Assembly (NCBI GenBank): GCA_016793875.1
Contig: JAEULG010000122.1
Coordinates: forward strand, 1 to 39,553
From: Rhodospirillales bacterium
GTDB taxonomy: Bacteria; Pseudomonadota; Alphaproteobacteria; Rhodospirillales; Defluviicoccaceae
DNA length: 39,553 nt
Direction: 5' to 3'
How positions within the stretch are numbered: position 1 is the stretch's first letter; the number at the start of each line of letters is the position of its first letter. Position numbers and translations under genes: made by a program. Shown here piece by piece: positions 20,901-28,947 of the stretch. Under the pieces are notes generated by a model, which saw only the letters and a list, made by a program, of their open reading frames with translations, had not been told where the DNA came from and ran no database searches.

Positions 20901-23429
20901 CACCAGCGGCGTCAGGCTGGGAAGCAGAAAGACGGCGACGACGAAGGCGGTGATGGTCAGCGGCAGCGCGCCGGAAAGGCACCAGCCGAGTATCAGCAAA
21001 GCCAGGGCCGCCGGAGCGACCAGCGTCCGGCGTAGGTTGTCGAGCATCTTCCAGCGCCCGATCACCGGAAGGGAGCCGCCGGTGCCGCCCTTTGGGCCGT
21101 TGCCGAAGATCCACGGGAGGAGTTGCCAGTCGCCGCGCGCCCAGCGGTGCCGGCGGGCGGCATTGACCTCGTAGCTCGGCGGATAATCCTCGAACAGCTC
21201 GACGTCGGAGCACAGGGCCGCCCGTGCCGCGATCCCTTCGAAAAGATCATGGGAAAGCAGGGTGTTGTCGGGAACCCGCCCGGCCATCGCCTGCTCGAAG
21301 GCATCGACGTCGTAGAGGCCCTTGCCGGTGAAGATGCCTTCATCGAACAGGTCCTGATAGACGTCGGAAACAGCGAATTCGTAGGCGTCGGTGCCACGCG
21401 GCCCGGCATAGATCTTCTGGTGCAGGGTTCCTTCGCCGACCTCTGGCAGCGTCGGTGCGACCCGCGGCTGCAACAGCCCGTGTCCCTGCGTCACCCGGCC
21501 GCGTTCGGCGTCATAGACCGGCCGGTTCAGCGGGTGTGCGATGGTGCCGATCAGCCGCCGGGCACCGCCGCGCGGCAGACGGGTATCGGCATCGAGGGTA
21601 ATGACATAACGCACGTCCGCCGGAGCCGTCGCCGGCTCACCGCCGAGCGGCAGGAACGTCGTCTCGCTAGCGCCGCGGAGCAGCCGGTTGAACTCATGCA
21701 GCTTGCCCCGCTTGCGTTCCCATCCCATCCAGCGGCCTTCGCTCGCGCACCACAGGCGCCGCCGATGGAACAGGTGAAAGCGCGGACCGCCGTCGGGCGT
21801 GGGCGGATGGCGCCGGTTGAGCGCCGCGATCCCCTGCTCTGCTGCCGCCAGCAATTCCAGGTCCTCGGCGCTCGTCTCCTCCTGCTGCGCATCGCGCCAG
21901 TCGGAGAGCAGGGCAAAGCGGATATCGCCGTCGGCGTTGGCGAGGTAGTGGGTCTCCAGCAGCTCGATCTGCTCGGCGAGCGCCGACTTGCTGGTCAGCA
22001 TCATCGGCACGACGACCATCGTTCGCAGATGGGCCGGCACCCCCTCCTTCAGCTCCAGGCGCAGCAACCGGCGGGGACCGAGCAGTTCCGGGACCAGCCG
22101 GTTGACCAGCGCCACCGCCACGTCGGAGGCCGGAAAGAGTGCCAGCAGAGTGAGGACGACGAGAAGAACCGGCCCTTCCTGTCCGCCGCTGGCAATCAGC
22201 ATAAACCCCGTCAGGATCAGCGCGGTGAACAGCAGGATGCTGCCGAGAAAACTCACTTTCGCGGTAGCCCGCAGCCGGCGTTCCAGCCACTGCCACAGCG
22301 TCAGCCGCACGCCGAGATCGAACTCCAGTTCAGCCCGCCCGGCCCCAACGAGATAGTAGCCGGGATCGGCCATCACCGACCCGCGCTCGGCCGCGTTGGC
22401 CCGGTCGGCCGCCGCCCTGGCGACCTCGACCTCACTGCGTCGCGCCCCTTGCGCCATGTCCTCGACGGCGTGGCGGTAGCGATCGCGGCTGGCGAAATCC
22501 ATTGCGGCGACGTCGGTGCCAGCGCGCAGCGCCGCCTCCACGAGGCTTACCCCCTCGATCAGCTCCGCCCAGTCGACCGACGACATCAGCCGCATGCTAG
22601 TGATGACGTTGCGGATGAGGAGATGACCCAGCACCTGCTCGTGGTGCTCCAGCTGCACGAGATCTTCGACCGACCGGCCTTCCGCCGCAAGGCGATCGCC
22701 GAGGCGGGCCAGAACCGGCGTGGTGGCCGGATCCCGATCGCGCAGACGTTGGGTCAACTCGGCGACGAACGTGCTCCACAGCGGCGTCGACTGCCAGCGG
22801 TCCATCGCGGCGCCGGCGTCTATATGCCTGCCAGGGTCTTCCAGCAGTCCGTCGGCGAGGGCGTCAGCCTCGGCGCGGGCAATGCGCCGCTGGATGACCC
22901 GGTCGCTCAGACGCCGCAGGTTCTCCACCAGCACGAGACGCAGCGAGATCGCGAGCGCCCACAGCTCGCCCAGCGTCAGAGGCTGCGCCCGCTGGTAGGC
23001 GTGAACAAAGCGCGACAACGTCGCCGGATCGAACCGGCTGTCGGTGTGCTCGACGTACGCCCAGGCGATGGCGTAGACGCGCGGGTAGGACTTGAACACT
23101 CCTCCGGCCAGCTTCGGCAGCTTGCGATAGAACCCGCGCGGCAGGTCCTCACGGATTTCGCGCAGTTGCTCCTCGACGATGTGGTAGTTGTCGACCAGCC
23201 ACTCCGCCGCCGGGGAAATCGGCTCGCCGGCACCGACAGCAGCACCGATCTGGTCATACGCCTGCCGCAGCGCCTCGCTGTTCTCCCGGCATCGCTTGAG
23301 CACTGGAATGCCCCGGCGGATACCCGGAGCGACGAGATGGGATGCTGCGAGAGGCTCGGCGAACTGCTCGAGCCGCTCGGTGCTGAAGAGTTCCGACCGG
23401 ATAGGCGGCAACAAGGGCATCGGCGTCAT
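14913..23429 (-). CDS. ndvB: Cyclic beta-1,2-glucan synthase (NdvB/ChvB family)
   Basis: A giant inner-membrane enzyme that builds, shortens and closes periplasmic cyclic glucans from UDP-glucose, with roles in osmotic adaptation and host contact in rhizobia and Brucella. The 2838 residues match the family length. Order: soluble N-terminus; membrane segments at about 391-445; family 84 glycosyltransferase with YVITLDADTRLP near 608 and RRHRWARGDWQLLPW near 763; membrane segments near 803-846, 870-896 and 930-970; a glycoamylase-like domain (about 1290-1480; YQYSNFGVAGLGLKRG, YMAHHQGMTVVALANVL); then two glycoside phosphorylase-like halves, the last with GTGDWNDGMNRVG near 2500, the family 94 acid motif. 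It appears intact. ATG 23429 is used; ATG 23420 is an alternative. Confidence 0.95.
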   Translation of the reverse strand: MTPMPLLPPIRSELFSTERLEQFAEPLAASHLVAPGIRRGIPVLKRCRENSEALRQAYDQIGAAVGAGEPISPAAEWLVDNYHIVEEQLREIREDLPRGFYRKLPKLAGGVFKSYPRVYAIAWAYVEHTDSRFDPATLSRFVHAYQRAQPLTLGELWALAISLRLVLVENLRRLSDRVIQRRIARAEADALADGLLEDPGRHIDAGAAMDRWQSTPLWSTFVAELTQRLRDRDPATTPVLARLGDRLAAEGRSVEDLVQLEHHEQVLGHLLIRNVITSMRLMSSVDWAELIEGVSLVEAALRAGTDVAAMDFASRDRYRHAVEDMAQGARRSEVEVARAAADRANAAERGSVMADPGYYLVGAGRAELEFDLGVRLTLWQWLERRLRATAKVSFLGSILLFTALILTGFMLIASGGQEGPVLLVVLTLLALFPASDVAVALVNRLVPELLGPRRLLRLELKEGVPAHLRTMVVVPMMLTSKSALAEQIELLETHYLANADGDIRFALLSDWRDAQQEETSAEDLELLAAAEQGIAALNRRHPPTPDGGPRFHLFHRRRLWCASEGRWMGWERKRGKLHEFNRLLRGASETTFLPLGGEPATAPADVRYVITLDADTRLPRGGARRLIGTIAHPLNRPVYDAERGRVTQGHGLLQPRVAPTLPEVGEGTLHQKIYAGPRGTDAYEFAVSDVYQDLFDEGIFTGKGLYDVDAFEQAMAGRVPDNTLLSHDLFEGIAARAALCSDVELFEDYPPSYEVNAARRHRWARGDWQLLPWIFGNGPKGGTGGSLPVIGRWKMLDNLRRTLVAPAALALLILGWCLSGALPLTITAFVVAVFLLPSLTPLVSYLRPARLRASRRIVLRGPGHDLRLAGAHTALALALLPHQAIMMADAIARTLWRMTISHRHMLEWVTAAQAHSHIDLSLGGAYRRMWSAPVLAAGAAAIVALVHPSALIIAAPFVAAWAASPAIARWISKPLPGARPEPLSEDAEWMLRSTARQTWHYFERYVTAGDNWLPPDNFQEDPPQTAHRTSPTNVGLYLLAAISARDFGWIGTVELTERLEDTFGTLDKLQTFRGHLYNWYDTQTLVPLEPRYISTVDSGNFAGHLIVVRQACLELAEMPHRFDEAVAGIRDTLRVLHDYAERVTDDRRGGAVDRRELDREIHEIESFLDQSAAELRTSPSPWRQLAARAETLVDAAQALRRERDGPDLRVLADWAIAVRAAIDSNIRNMEAAAEPLRRRLLQLADAADRHSRMMRFDFLYNQTQKLFAIGYRPAESALDASTYDLLASEARLASFVAVARGDVPASHWFRLGRPMTPVGDGAALVSWSASMFEYLMPELVMSVPPASLLANTNRQVVAHQIAYGREQRVPWGISESAFNVRDLNMTYQYSNFGVAGLGLKRGLSEDLVIAPYATALAAMVDPAAAARNLAELATVGARGTCGFYESVDYTVDRLPAGRDHVVIRAYMAHHQGMTVVALANVLTGWRMRTRFHAEPEVRSAELLLQERMPRAIDVATPREAQAGVRLHILSSVPAALRHFETPHTPTPRAHLLSNGRYSVMLTVAGSGYSRWNGLAVTRWREDSTRDCWGQYIYLKDLQSGAVWSAGYQPTGAEPDLYEVSYSEERAEIKRRDGSILTKLEVVIAVEEDVEVRQVTVSNLGARSREIELTSYAEIVLATPAADAAHPAFSNLFVQTEFVPGIEALLATRRPRSMDEPAYWAAHLAVSTGARSGVQYETDRARFIGRHQDVRAPSAVHDEQTLSGSLGPVLDPIFSIRKRVQLAPGATVRVNFVTLAANTREEALAIADRYRDVAVFEQTVTQAWTRAQVQLRHLGISPDEAHLFQRLATRLLYVDPLLRAPQEVLQRNQRGQSALWAHGISGDRPIVLLRVDEGEARDIARQLLLAQDYWRMKGLIVDLVFLNEQQHSYYEHTQATLEALSRARQAAAGSGADRGGVFTVKESQVDPEELRLLLTSARVLLRSGDGTLAEQVIRLLTRQPAPGRGRAILPAPPREETPPPRPVLEFFNGIGGFGEAGQEYVIVLSARQYTPAPWSNVIANPNFGFIVTEAGSGFTWCANSHENQITPWTNDPVGDPPGEILYLRDEETGETWTPTPLPIREDSSYVVRHGQGYSRFEHASHDIGLTLTQFVPPEDPVKISRLIVSNRSRRPREISVTAYVEWVLGPARPPSVPYIVTALDRTTAAMMARNPWNQEFGERVAFLDMAGAQSTWTADRTEFIGRNGTLDRPAGLAPDAVLSGRVGGGLDPCAAMQTRLRLAPEQTTEVIILLGQGADEEEARQLILRYRQQNPDEMLSEVRRRWDDVAGALRVRTPDRAMDLLLNSWLLYQTLGCRVWARAGFYQAGGAYGFRDQLQDTMALAVAKPDIARRQILLAASRQFPEGDVQHWWHPPSGKGVRTHISDDLVWLPFTVAHYIEVTDDDEVLAADVPFIDGPPLPQEQHDAYFEPQVSAQTASLFEHCARALDCRLEVGRHGLPHIGTGDWNDGMNRVGQRGEGESVWMAWFLYATLTRFATIAEKRGEAARGQRWRTHAGKLRLAAERNAWDGDWYRRAYFDDGTPLGTASGAECRIDSLSQSWAVLSGAADPARASRAMAAVDEYLVRYADNIVLLLTPPFDKAPLDPGYIKGYLPGIRENGGQYTHAAVWTVMAQAAVGDGNRAGELFSLLNPINHARTRVGVQRYKVEPYVLAADVYGEVPHVGRGGWTWYTGSAGWMYRAGIEAILGFRLSGRMLRIDPCVPQSWPAYRMTLRYHSARYEILVENPQRVCRGVQSLTVDGEGADPAIGVMLIDDGAEHVVRVTLGVEVMEEAVPPEPAALS

Positions 23430-23607
23430 CTAACCACGGCCTCGCCTGTCAATCGGCTGGAGTGACCGATCATCGATACAACCCGTCTCACAGGATGGCA
23501 GGGATGTAGCTGTTGCCGAGGCGATGACATGCCGAGCAGAGGCGGGAGCGCCCGCCTCTTTCGCCACCATGCCCCGCCCTCCCTGTCAGTTCGGGAACCC
23601 CTGGCTG

Positions 23608-24468
23608 CTACAACGCCGGCGGACTTGCGGTCCAGACGACGGCGTCCCGCTCGGAACTCCTCGACGCATCGCTGATGCGATCGAAGGCTGCCAGCGCCTG
23701 CCCGACAACGTCTCCCATCGTCAGGTACTTGTACGTCGCAAGGCGGCCGAGGAAGAAAACCGCCGCGGAACTGCGCGCCAATTCCTCATACCGCCGGTAG
23801 AGGCCATCGCCTCCGGCGGCAGTGAGCGGGTAGCCGTGCTCGTCGGCGGGAATAGCCTGGTAGGGCAGCTTTCCGTAGCAGTATTCGAAGTATTCGTCGA
23901 TCGGGCCTGTGTAGATGAGGCGGCGGAAAGGAATGATGTCGCGGACTTCGGTGTAGTCCGTGTTCAGCATCAACTTGATGTTGTGATGGGACAGCATTCT
24001 GTCGAACATCTGGGTGTAACCGTCGGCCGGGACGAGGGGCTTGCCGACCAACTTTTCCCGCACTTCTCCGACCGCAGGCACCGCGCTCGCCCGTGCATCG
24101 CTGTACGGCATCGCTACCGGGCGGCGCGAGGCATCACCGTCGCGCTCCACCGATTCACCAACCCCTCGCATCGCGGGACCAGAGACAGCGCGCAGGGGCG
24201 TGTACAGATCGCGCCCCGCGTTGCGTTCGGCCTCGTGCCACCCGGTGAAGCGGGAAAGGTAGTCGAGGACACGAGTGTCCTCGGTCTGCAGGACGTGCAG
24301 CCCGTAAACCGACCTCCGTAGTCCCATGGCGTCGAACCGGTCATAGGAATTGCCGCCGATATGCGAGCGCCGGTCGAGCAGAAGCACCAAATCTCCGAAC
24401 TGGCTGGCCAGCCTCTCAGCCAACACACAGCCAGTGAATCCGGCACCGACAATCAACCAATCGAACAT
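23608..24468 (-). CDS. glf: UDP-galactopyranose mutase-like protein, internally shortened
   Basis: UDP-galactopyranose mutase interconverts UDP-galactopyranose and UDP-galactofuranose with reduced FAD. This 286-residue reading frame has the FAD-binding start WLIVGAGFTGCVLAERLA and HIGGNSYD, the middle GKPLVPADGYTQMFDRML, MLNTDYTEVRDIIP, IYTGPIDEYFEYCYGKLPY, and the end FFLGRLATYKYLTMGDVV. Family members have about 370-400 residues. Here the stretch between residues 78 and 142 is unlike the family and lacks the YTRKQWG motif, and about 50 residues after KLPY, including the YTRVTEFK region, are absent. The canonical HIFHT is HVLQT. The ATG at 24468 follows GGAGG. It may be a decaying gene or a changed enzyme. 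Confidence 0.75.
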   Translation of the reverse strand: MFDWLIVGAGFTGCVLAERLASQFGDLVLLLDRRSHIGGNSYDRFDAMGLRRSVYGLHVLQTEDTRVLDYLSRFTGWHEAERNAGRDLYTPLRAVSGPAMRGVGESVERDGDASRRPVAMPYSDARASAVPAVGEVREKLVGKPLVPADGYTQMFDRMLSHHNIKLMLNTDYTEVRDIIPFRRLIYTGPIDEYFEYCYGKLPYQAIPADEHGYPLTAAGGDGLYRRYEELARSSAAVFFLGRLATYKYLTMGDVVGQALAAFDRISDASRSSERDAVVWTASPPAL

Positions 24469-24875
24469 GGTTGTTCATCCTCCACAGTTGGGGTCAGACG
24501 ACGTCAAGGACATATGCGAGCGGATTCTTTCGGTCTCAGACGGCAGGCACTGCACCTATCGGCAATCCCGATCTCCTTTCCTCGCTCGGATCCGTGCACC
24601 GGGTCCGTTCTTGTCAGGGGAAGCAGCCAACCCCGCGGCGTGCTCCAGTTGCTAAATGCTCGATACCTGCCAGAGGTTCCGCACGGGGCCAGGAGCAAAG
24701 CGCATGCCGTCGAGGCTTGGCATCGTCAGAAGCCATGCTCCCTGTGGCACGCAGAGCGGGTTGCACTGCCGCCGCGGACGGCCATCCAGGGGAAGCATCC
24801 GCCGGCAATAGACTTTGTCCAGACGTTCCGGCAGTATTGGAGTGGGTTGGAGTTATCCGATCGGAGAAGATTGCC
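24469..24875. other. Divergent intergenic region between the mutase-like gene and the PadR-like gene
   Basis: These 407 bases separate two diverging genes. An open frame upstream of the PadR-like start runs back to 24471 but its translation (Ser/Arg/Pro-rich) has no family features. No convincing promoter pair, repeat or RNA gene was seen. The PadR-like regulator may act on this shared region; that is inference from position only. Confidence 0.5.
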
Positions 24876-25418
24876 GTGTACGCGGATCACACGCTGACGC
24901 CGAAGGAAGCCATCCGGCTGTGCGCACTGGGCACTCTCGCAATGGCGCCGGTGCGCTATGGCGAGCTTGCAATCTCCATCCGGCATTTTGTCAGCCGGGT
25001 GATCGGGCCGACCCCGGAGGTTATGGGGCATTCACTGGAGCTGCTGAAGTATGAGGGGTTGGTCGAGACGGTAGAAGGCAGCGACGACACCGCTCTGCTA
25101 CAGATTACCGACGACGGTCGCGCCGAAATGCGGGCCCTGCTGATCGCTGACCTGCGGCCGTCGAACACGGAGCTCAACACCCTGATTACGGCCCTGAAGT
25201 TCCGCTTCCTGCACCTGCTGCCGGCACAGGATCGGCAGGCGCAAGCAGAACTGCTGGAGGCCTCGGTGGAACGGGAAATCGCCCGTCTGCAGGACCTGCG
25301 GCGTCATCCATCCGGTGCAGCGCCCTACCTCGCCGACTGGCTCGACCATCACCTCGCCTCCCTCGAAGGCCGGCTGGCATGGCTCGGCCGCTTCCGCGAG
25401 ACCCTGAAGGCGGGCTGA
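24876..25418 (+). CDS. PadR-like winged-helix transcriptional regulator
   Basis: The 180-residue product starts at GTG 24876 with GGAGAAG six bases upstream. An N-terminal winged-helix region (about 7-75: LTPKEAIRLCALGTLAMAPV, YGELAISIRHF, MGHSLELLKYEGLVE) is followed by a C-terminal helical part (about 80-180: FRFLHLLPAQDRQAQAELLEA, REIARLQDLRRHP), the plan of PadR-family repressors with the Vir-like dimer domain. The ligand and target are unknown. It is divergent from the mutase-like gene, which suggests control of that gene or of itself. Family assignment is by pattern and moderately sure. Confidence 0.7.
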   Translation: MYADHTLTPKEAIRLCALGTLAMAPVRYGELAISIRHFVSRVIGPTPEVMGHSLELLKYEGLVETVEGSDDTALLQITDDGRAEMRALLIADLRPSNTELNTLITALKFRFLHLLPAQDRQAQAELLEASVEREIARLQDLRRHPSGAAPYLADWLDHHLASLEGRLAWLGRFRETLKAG

Positions 25419-25529
25419 CCAAGCCGCACGCCGGCACAGCGCAGCCTTGGGTTCGTGTCGGAGTTAAGGGAGCCTGGACGGAGGCATTGCGCCGGTTACG
25501 TCCGAGCCTCAATAGTGGAAGGTCGCTTC

Positions 25530-28202
25530 TTACCCTTCGCTGGCAGCCGGCTCCGGATGCAGCAGGGGGTGAAGGTGCTTGATCAACTGATTGCGGTCGA
25601 TCGGCTTTCGCAGGACACAAAGGCCACGGTAGCGCTCGGGCAAGATGGTGTCGGTATCGTAGCCGGTCACCAGGAGGACGGGCGCGCCGCGGCTGCTCAG
25701 CAGGTCGGCGACCGGAAAAATCAGATCACCCTTGAGGTTGACGTCGAGGACGCCGCCGACGATCGCAGCACCGCGACCTAGCTCCATCGCCTCCCGGACG
25801 GTGGTTGCCGGCCCGACCACCTGCAGGCCGGCCTCGCTCAGAATTTCAGTGATTTCGAGTGCCGCGAGCGGCTCGTCCTCGGCCACCAGGATGCGGGGCA
25901 TCGCTGACGCCAACCGGACGAACCCGGTCTCCTGCTGCTGTTGCTGGGTCTGCTGCTGCGGCGTTTGTTCCGACTGCTGCGCCGGTGCAGACGGCATTGG
26001 AGCTCCCGATCCGGTGGCCAGCCACATGCCGATCCGACAACAGATGCCTTCAGGATTGAACTCTATTGTCAGGCTCGACCGCGGCGCCTTGCCCAGCACG
26101 CTTTCCAGCAGGCGAGTCCCGAACCCGCGGCGCACCGGTGGCGCCACAACCGGTCCGCCGCTCTCCTGCCAGGTCAGTGCGAGCCTCGAATCGTTCCCCT
26201 CCTCGGTGATGGACCAGTCGATGGCGATGCGGCCACCGGAAGCGGAGAGTGCCCCGTACTTGGCGGCATTGGTGGCAAGCTCATGGATGGCCATGGCAAA
26301 GTCGAGCGCTTGGCGCGGCGGCAGAAGGCAGTCTGCCTCCCCCGACAGCACCACCGCCTCGTCATCGCCATCGGCATAGGGGTGCAGTTCATCCCGGATG
26401 ATGCGGGTCAGGCTGGCGCCCCTCCACCTCTCGCTGGTGAGCAGGCCATGGGTGCGCGCCATCGCCGCCACTCGTCCCTGAAGCCGGCGCGCCAATTCCT
26501 CCTGCGAGGGCGCGCTCTGCGCCGTCAGCCCGATCATCGCCTGCACCGAGGCAAGAATGTTGCGCACCCGATGGTTTAGCTCGGCGGTCAGCAGGTTCTG
26601 CCGCTCCTCGGCCGATTTGCGGCCGTTGATGTCGAGACAGACGCCGATCCACTCGCGAACCCGGCCGTCTGCTTCCCGGACGGGGACGGCGCGGGCATCG
26701 TACCATGCGTAGTGGCCGTCGCCGGCCCGCAGCCGGAACTCGGCAGTGAAAGGCAGATGGTCGCCCAGTGCCTCCTTCCAGCAGGCGCGCACGCGGTCGC
26801 GGTCGTCTGGATGCACCGCATCAAGCCAGCCGAAGCCGGCGCACTCGGCAGGACTCTGGCCGGTGATCGCGCACCATCCGCTGGCATCCGTCGCCTGTCC
26901 GTCCGGGTTGGTTGTCCAGACGATCGACGCCATGGCTTCGGTCAATCCGCGATAGCGCTCCTCGCTTACCCGCAACGCATCTTCCCGGCTCTCGACGGTA
27001 GCGCGGGCCTGTTCCGCCGCTTCGCGTGCCTTACGTTCTTCCGCCAGATGAATGCGCGTCTCGATCCACTTGCCTTGCCCCACCGCCGCCTTCTTCAGCG
27101 CCATCTGAACCGCCGCAACCTCGCGGATCGGAGAGCGCGGCATGTTCGTCGGCTCACCCCGCACCATTGCACCTGCCTGCTGTGCGAGCAGCTGCAGGGG
27201 GGCCGCGATTCGCCGGCCGAAAAAAATCGCCGCAAGGCAGGCGAGGAGCAGCGACGCCAGTGCGCCGGCAGCCAGCGTCCACGCCCATGCTCGCGTCGGG
27301 TATCTCGCGACGTCCTCCGGGGCGGCGACGATGATCTTCCAGCCGGTTTCGGCCAAGCGTTTGAAAGCTACCTTGTAGGAGGCACCTCCGGTGACGACAT
27401 CGGCAAGACCATCATCCCGTTCTGTGATTGCACCGGCGAAGGCGGCGGCCTTCTGACCCGCATCCACAAGGGGGCTGCCGGCACTGGCGACGACCACATC
27501 GGCGCTGTCGAGCAGGATGACCGCCCACCCGCCGGGAAGCTTCTGGCTCGCCAGCAACTGGCTGAACCGGTCGGGCGTCACGACCATGCTCAGCGAGTAT
27601 AGCACACTGCCACCACGAACGACGGGCACGACGACGGCGGCGACGCTCCGCTGCGAAACTCTGCCCCAGACCAAGTTGGTGATCTCCGGCTTGGCGGTCG
27701 CCAGGACCGTCCGCACCGTTTCCGGAACCGAAGAGAGCGGCAGCGGCTCGCCGTATGGCCGCAGCGTATTGAGCACCTGCTGCGTCGTCGGCGCAACCAG
27801 CGCAACCCACCCCGAATAGTGATCGGCGATCATGCTGGCCTGGGCGTGCAGCGCCCCCCAGTCCTGAGCGTCGACCGCGGGAGAGGTGGCGAGCCCGTAG
27901 AGGACCGCCTCGATGGTCTGGATGTCGCGATCCACCGCCAGCGTCAGGCCGCTTGCCGCTCCCTGCAGGCCGCGATCCACCGCCTCTACGTTCAGCTTCA
28001 GGACCGAAGCCGCATAAGCGATGGCAAGCGCCAGGATCGGTGCCAGCACGAGCACCAGCAGGATGACGAGCGCGTGGGCGATGCCGATTCCTCGGCGTCC
28101 CTCCGGTCCGGACGGAGCATCGTCGGCAGGAGGCGCACTCTCGCCGCCGCCAGCGAGAACGTCGCCCACCACTACGGTCGTCGGTGATGCCGTCTGGGTC
28201 AA
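25530..28202 (-). CDS. HWE-type hybrid sensor histidine kinase with PAS and receiver domains
   Basis: Numbered from TTG 28202 (890 residues): membrane helix about 43-67 (ALVILLVLVLAPILALAIAY), a periplasmic sensor of about 240 residues of Cache-like style, a second helix about 308-328, HAMP, PAS about 416-523, and an HWE kinase with LNHRVRNILASVQAM (phosphoacceptor His near 544), HELATNAAKYGALS, and the WxE motif in LTWQESGGPVV. A Gln-rich linker leads to a C-terminal receiver (RILVAEDEPLAALEI, phosphoacceptor Asp near 820 in LDVNLKGD, Lys in LRKPID). The start is uncertain: ATG 28298 and GTG 28325 would overlap coq9. It lies 46 bases after coq9. The signal is unknown. Confidence 0.88.
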   Translation of the reverse strand: MTQTASPTTVVVGDVLAGGGESAPPADDAPSGPEGRRGIGIAHALVILLVLVLAPILALAIAYAASVLKLNVEAVDRGLQGAASGLTLAVDRDIQTIEAVLYGLATSPAVDAQDWGALHAQASMIADHYSGWVALVAPTTQQVLNTLRPYGEPLPLSSVPETVRTVLATAKPEITNLVWGRVSQRSVAAVVVPVVRGGSVLYSLSMVVTPDRFSQLLASQKLPGGWAVILLDSADVVVASAGSPLVDAGQKAAAFAGAITERDDGLADVVTGGASYKVAFKRLAETGWKIIVAAPEDVARYPTRAWAWTLAAGALASLLLACLAAIFFGRRIAAPLQLLAQQAGAMVRGEPTNMPRSPIREVAAVQMALKKAAVGQGKWIETRIHLAEERKAREAAEQARATVESREDALRVSEERYRGLTEAMASIVWTTNPDGQATDASGWCAITGQSPAECAGFGWLDAVHPDDRDRVRACWKEALGDHLPFTAEFRLRAGDGHYAWYDARAVPVREADGRVREWIGVCLDINGRKSAEERQNLLTAELNHRVRNILASVQAMIGLTAQSAPSQEELARRLQGRVAAMARTHGLLTSERWRGASLTRIIRDELHPYADGDDEAVVLSGEADCLLPPRQALDFAMAIHELATNAAKYGALSASGGRIAIDWSITEEGNDSRLALTWQESGGPVVAPPVRRGFGTRLLESVLGKAPRSSLTIEFNPEGICCRIGMWLATGSGAPMPSAPAQQSEQTPQQQTQQQQQETGFVRLASAMPRILVAEDEPLAALEITEILSEAGLQVVGPATTVREAMELGRGAAIVGGVLDVNLKGDLIFPVADLLSSRGAPVLLVTGYDTDTILPERYRGLCVLRKPIDRNQLIKHLHPLLHPEPAASEG

Positions 28203-28248
28203 GACGAAATGATCCGCCTGAACAGCGACGGCATCATGGCGGACACAC

Positions 28249-28947
28249 TCAATTGCTGGAAACGGGCGGCCGCCGCGATCGCAGCGGCGACAGGACATCG
28301 GCCAGCGTATCGCGGACGCGCCCACGGAGCTTCGGCACGAGCATCACCGTATCGATGCGGCGATCGAGGAAGGCCCAGGTGTCGGCGAAATCCTCCGAGG
28401 AATCATCAAGCCAGTACAATACGACGGCGGCGTAGACGGCGGCGAGGCTCAGGCGCTTGCTGTAGAACCCGAGGTCGGTGGCGGTATCGCCGCACGCGTA
28501 CCAGATGGCGTTCAGTGTCCGCCATGTGCACTTGAGCGCCCGGCCGGTATTGGACGGGAGCGCGAGGAACGACATCGTCCGACGCACCGCCTCCCGCCAC
28601 CGCCCGTTGACCTCAATGCGGGCGCGCATCAGGGTGGCGATGCGATCAGGCATCCGCAACGACGCGAAGTCCGGCTGGTCTGCCGCGGCCAGCATCTGCC
28701 GGTCGGCCCAATCCGACCAGTATTCGATGATCTCCACTGCCCCGCCTGGGAACGCGAGTTCACCCTCGGCGACACTAAGACCGGTATCAGCATAGGCGGC
28801 GTGCAACGTGGCGGTGCGCCAGCCCTCGAAGGCGACATGAGGCAGGGCCGCCAAGAGAATGCGTTCGCGAACCCTCTCTTCGGCGACGTCCACCGGGCAG
28901 CCGGCGACATCGCCGCCGTCGCCCGTCACCGGATCAGTGTCTGTCAT
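28249..28947 (-). CDS. coq9: COQ9-family ubiquinone biosynthesis protein
   Basis: COQ9 is a TetR-fold lipid-binding protein that helps the hydroxylation and deamination steps of ubiquinone synthesis. The 232-residue product has the helical N-terminal part ERILLAALPHVAFEGWR, then VEIIEYWSDWADRQML, the family core ALPSNTGRALKCTWRTLNAI with WYACGDTATDLGFYSKRLSL, and YAAVVLYWLDDSSEDFADTW. The ATG at 28947 overlaps the def stop as ATGA, so it is coupled to def. In alphaproteobacteria a coq9 gene often sits near rpsU, as here. Confidence 0.9.
   Translation of the reverse strand: MTDTDPVTGDGGDVAGCPVDVAEERVRERILLAALPHVAFEGWRTATLHAAYADTGLSVAEGELAFPGGAVEIIEYWSDWADRQMLAAADQPDFASLRMPDRIATLMRARIEVNGRWREAVRRTMSFLALPSNTGRALKCTWRTLNAIWYACGDTATDLGFYSKRLSLAAVYAAVVLYWLDDSSEDFADTWAFLDRRIDTVMLVPKLRGRVRDTLADVLSPLRSRRPPVSSN

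Noticed and set aside
15777..23465. Several long plus-strand open frames (612, 586 and 780 residues) inside the cyclic glucan synthase gene
   Set aside because: They lie antisense to a gene with clear domains from end to end; their translations are Arg/Gly/Asp/His-rich without family motifs, as expected from the GC-rich third positions of the real gene.
24471..24875. N-terminal extension of the PadR-like gene by 135 residues
   Set aside because: The added sequence is low-complexity and unlike PadR; a GTG with a good ribosome site at 24876 gives the normal family length.
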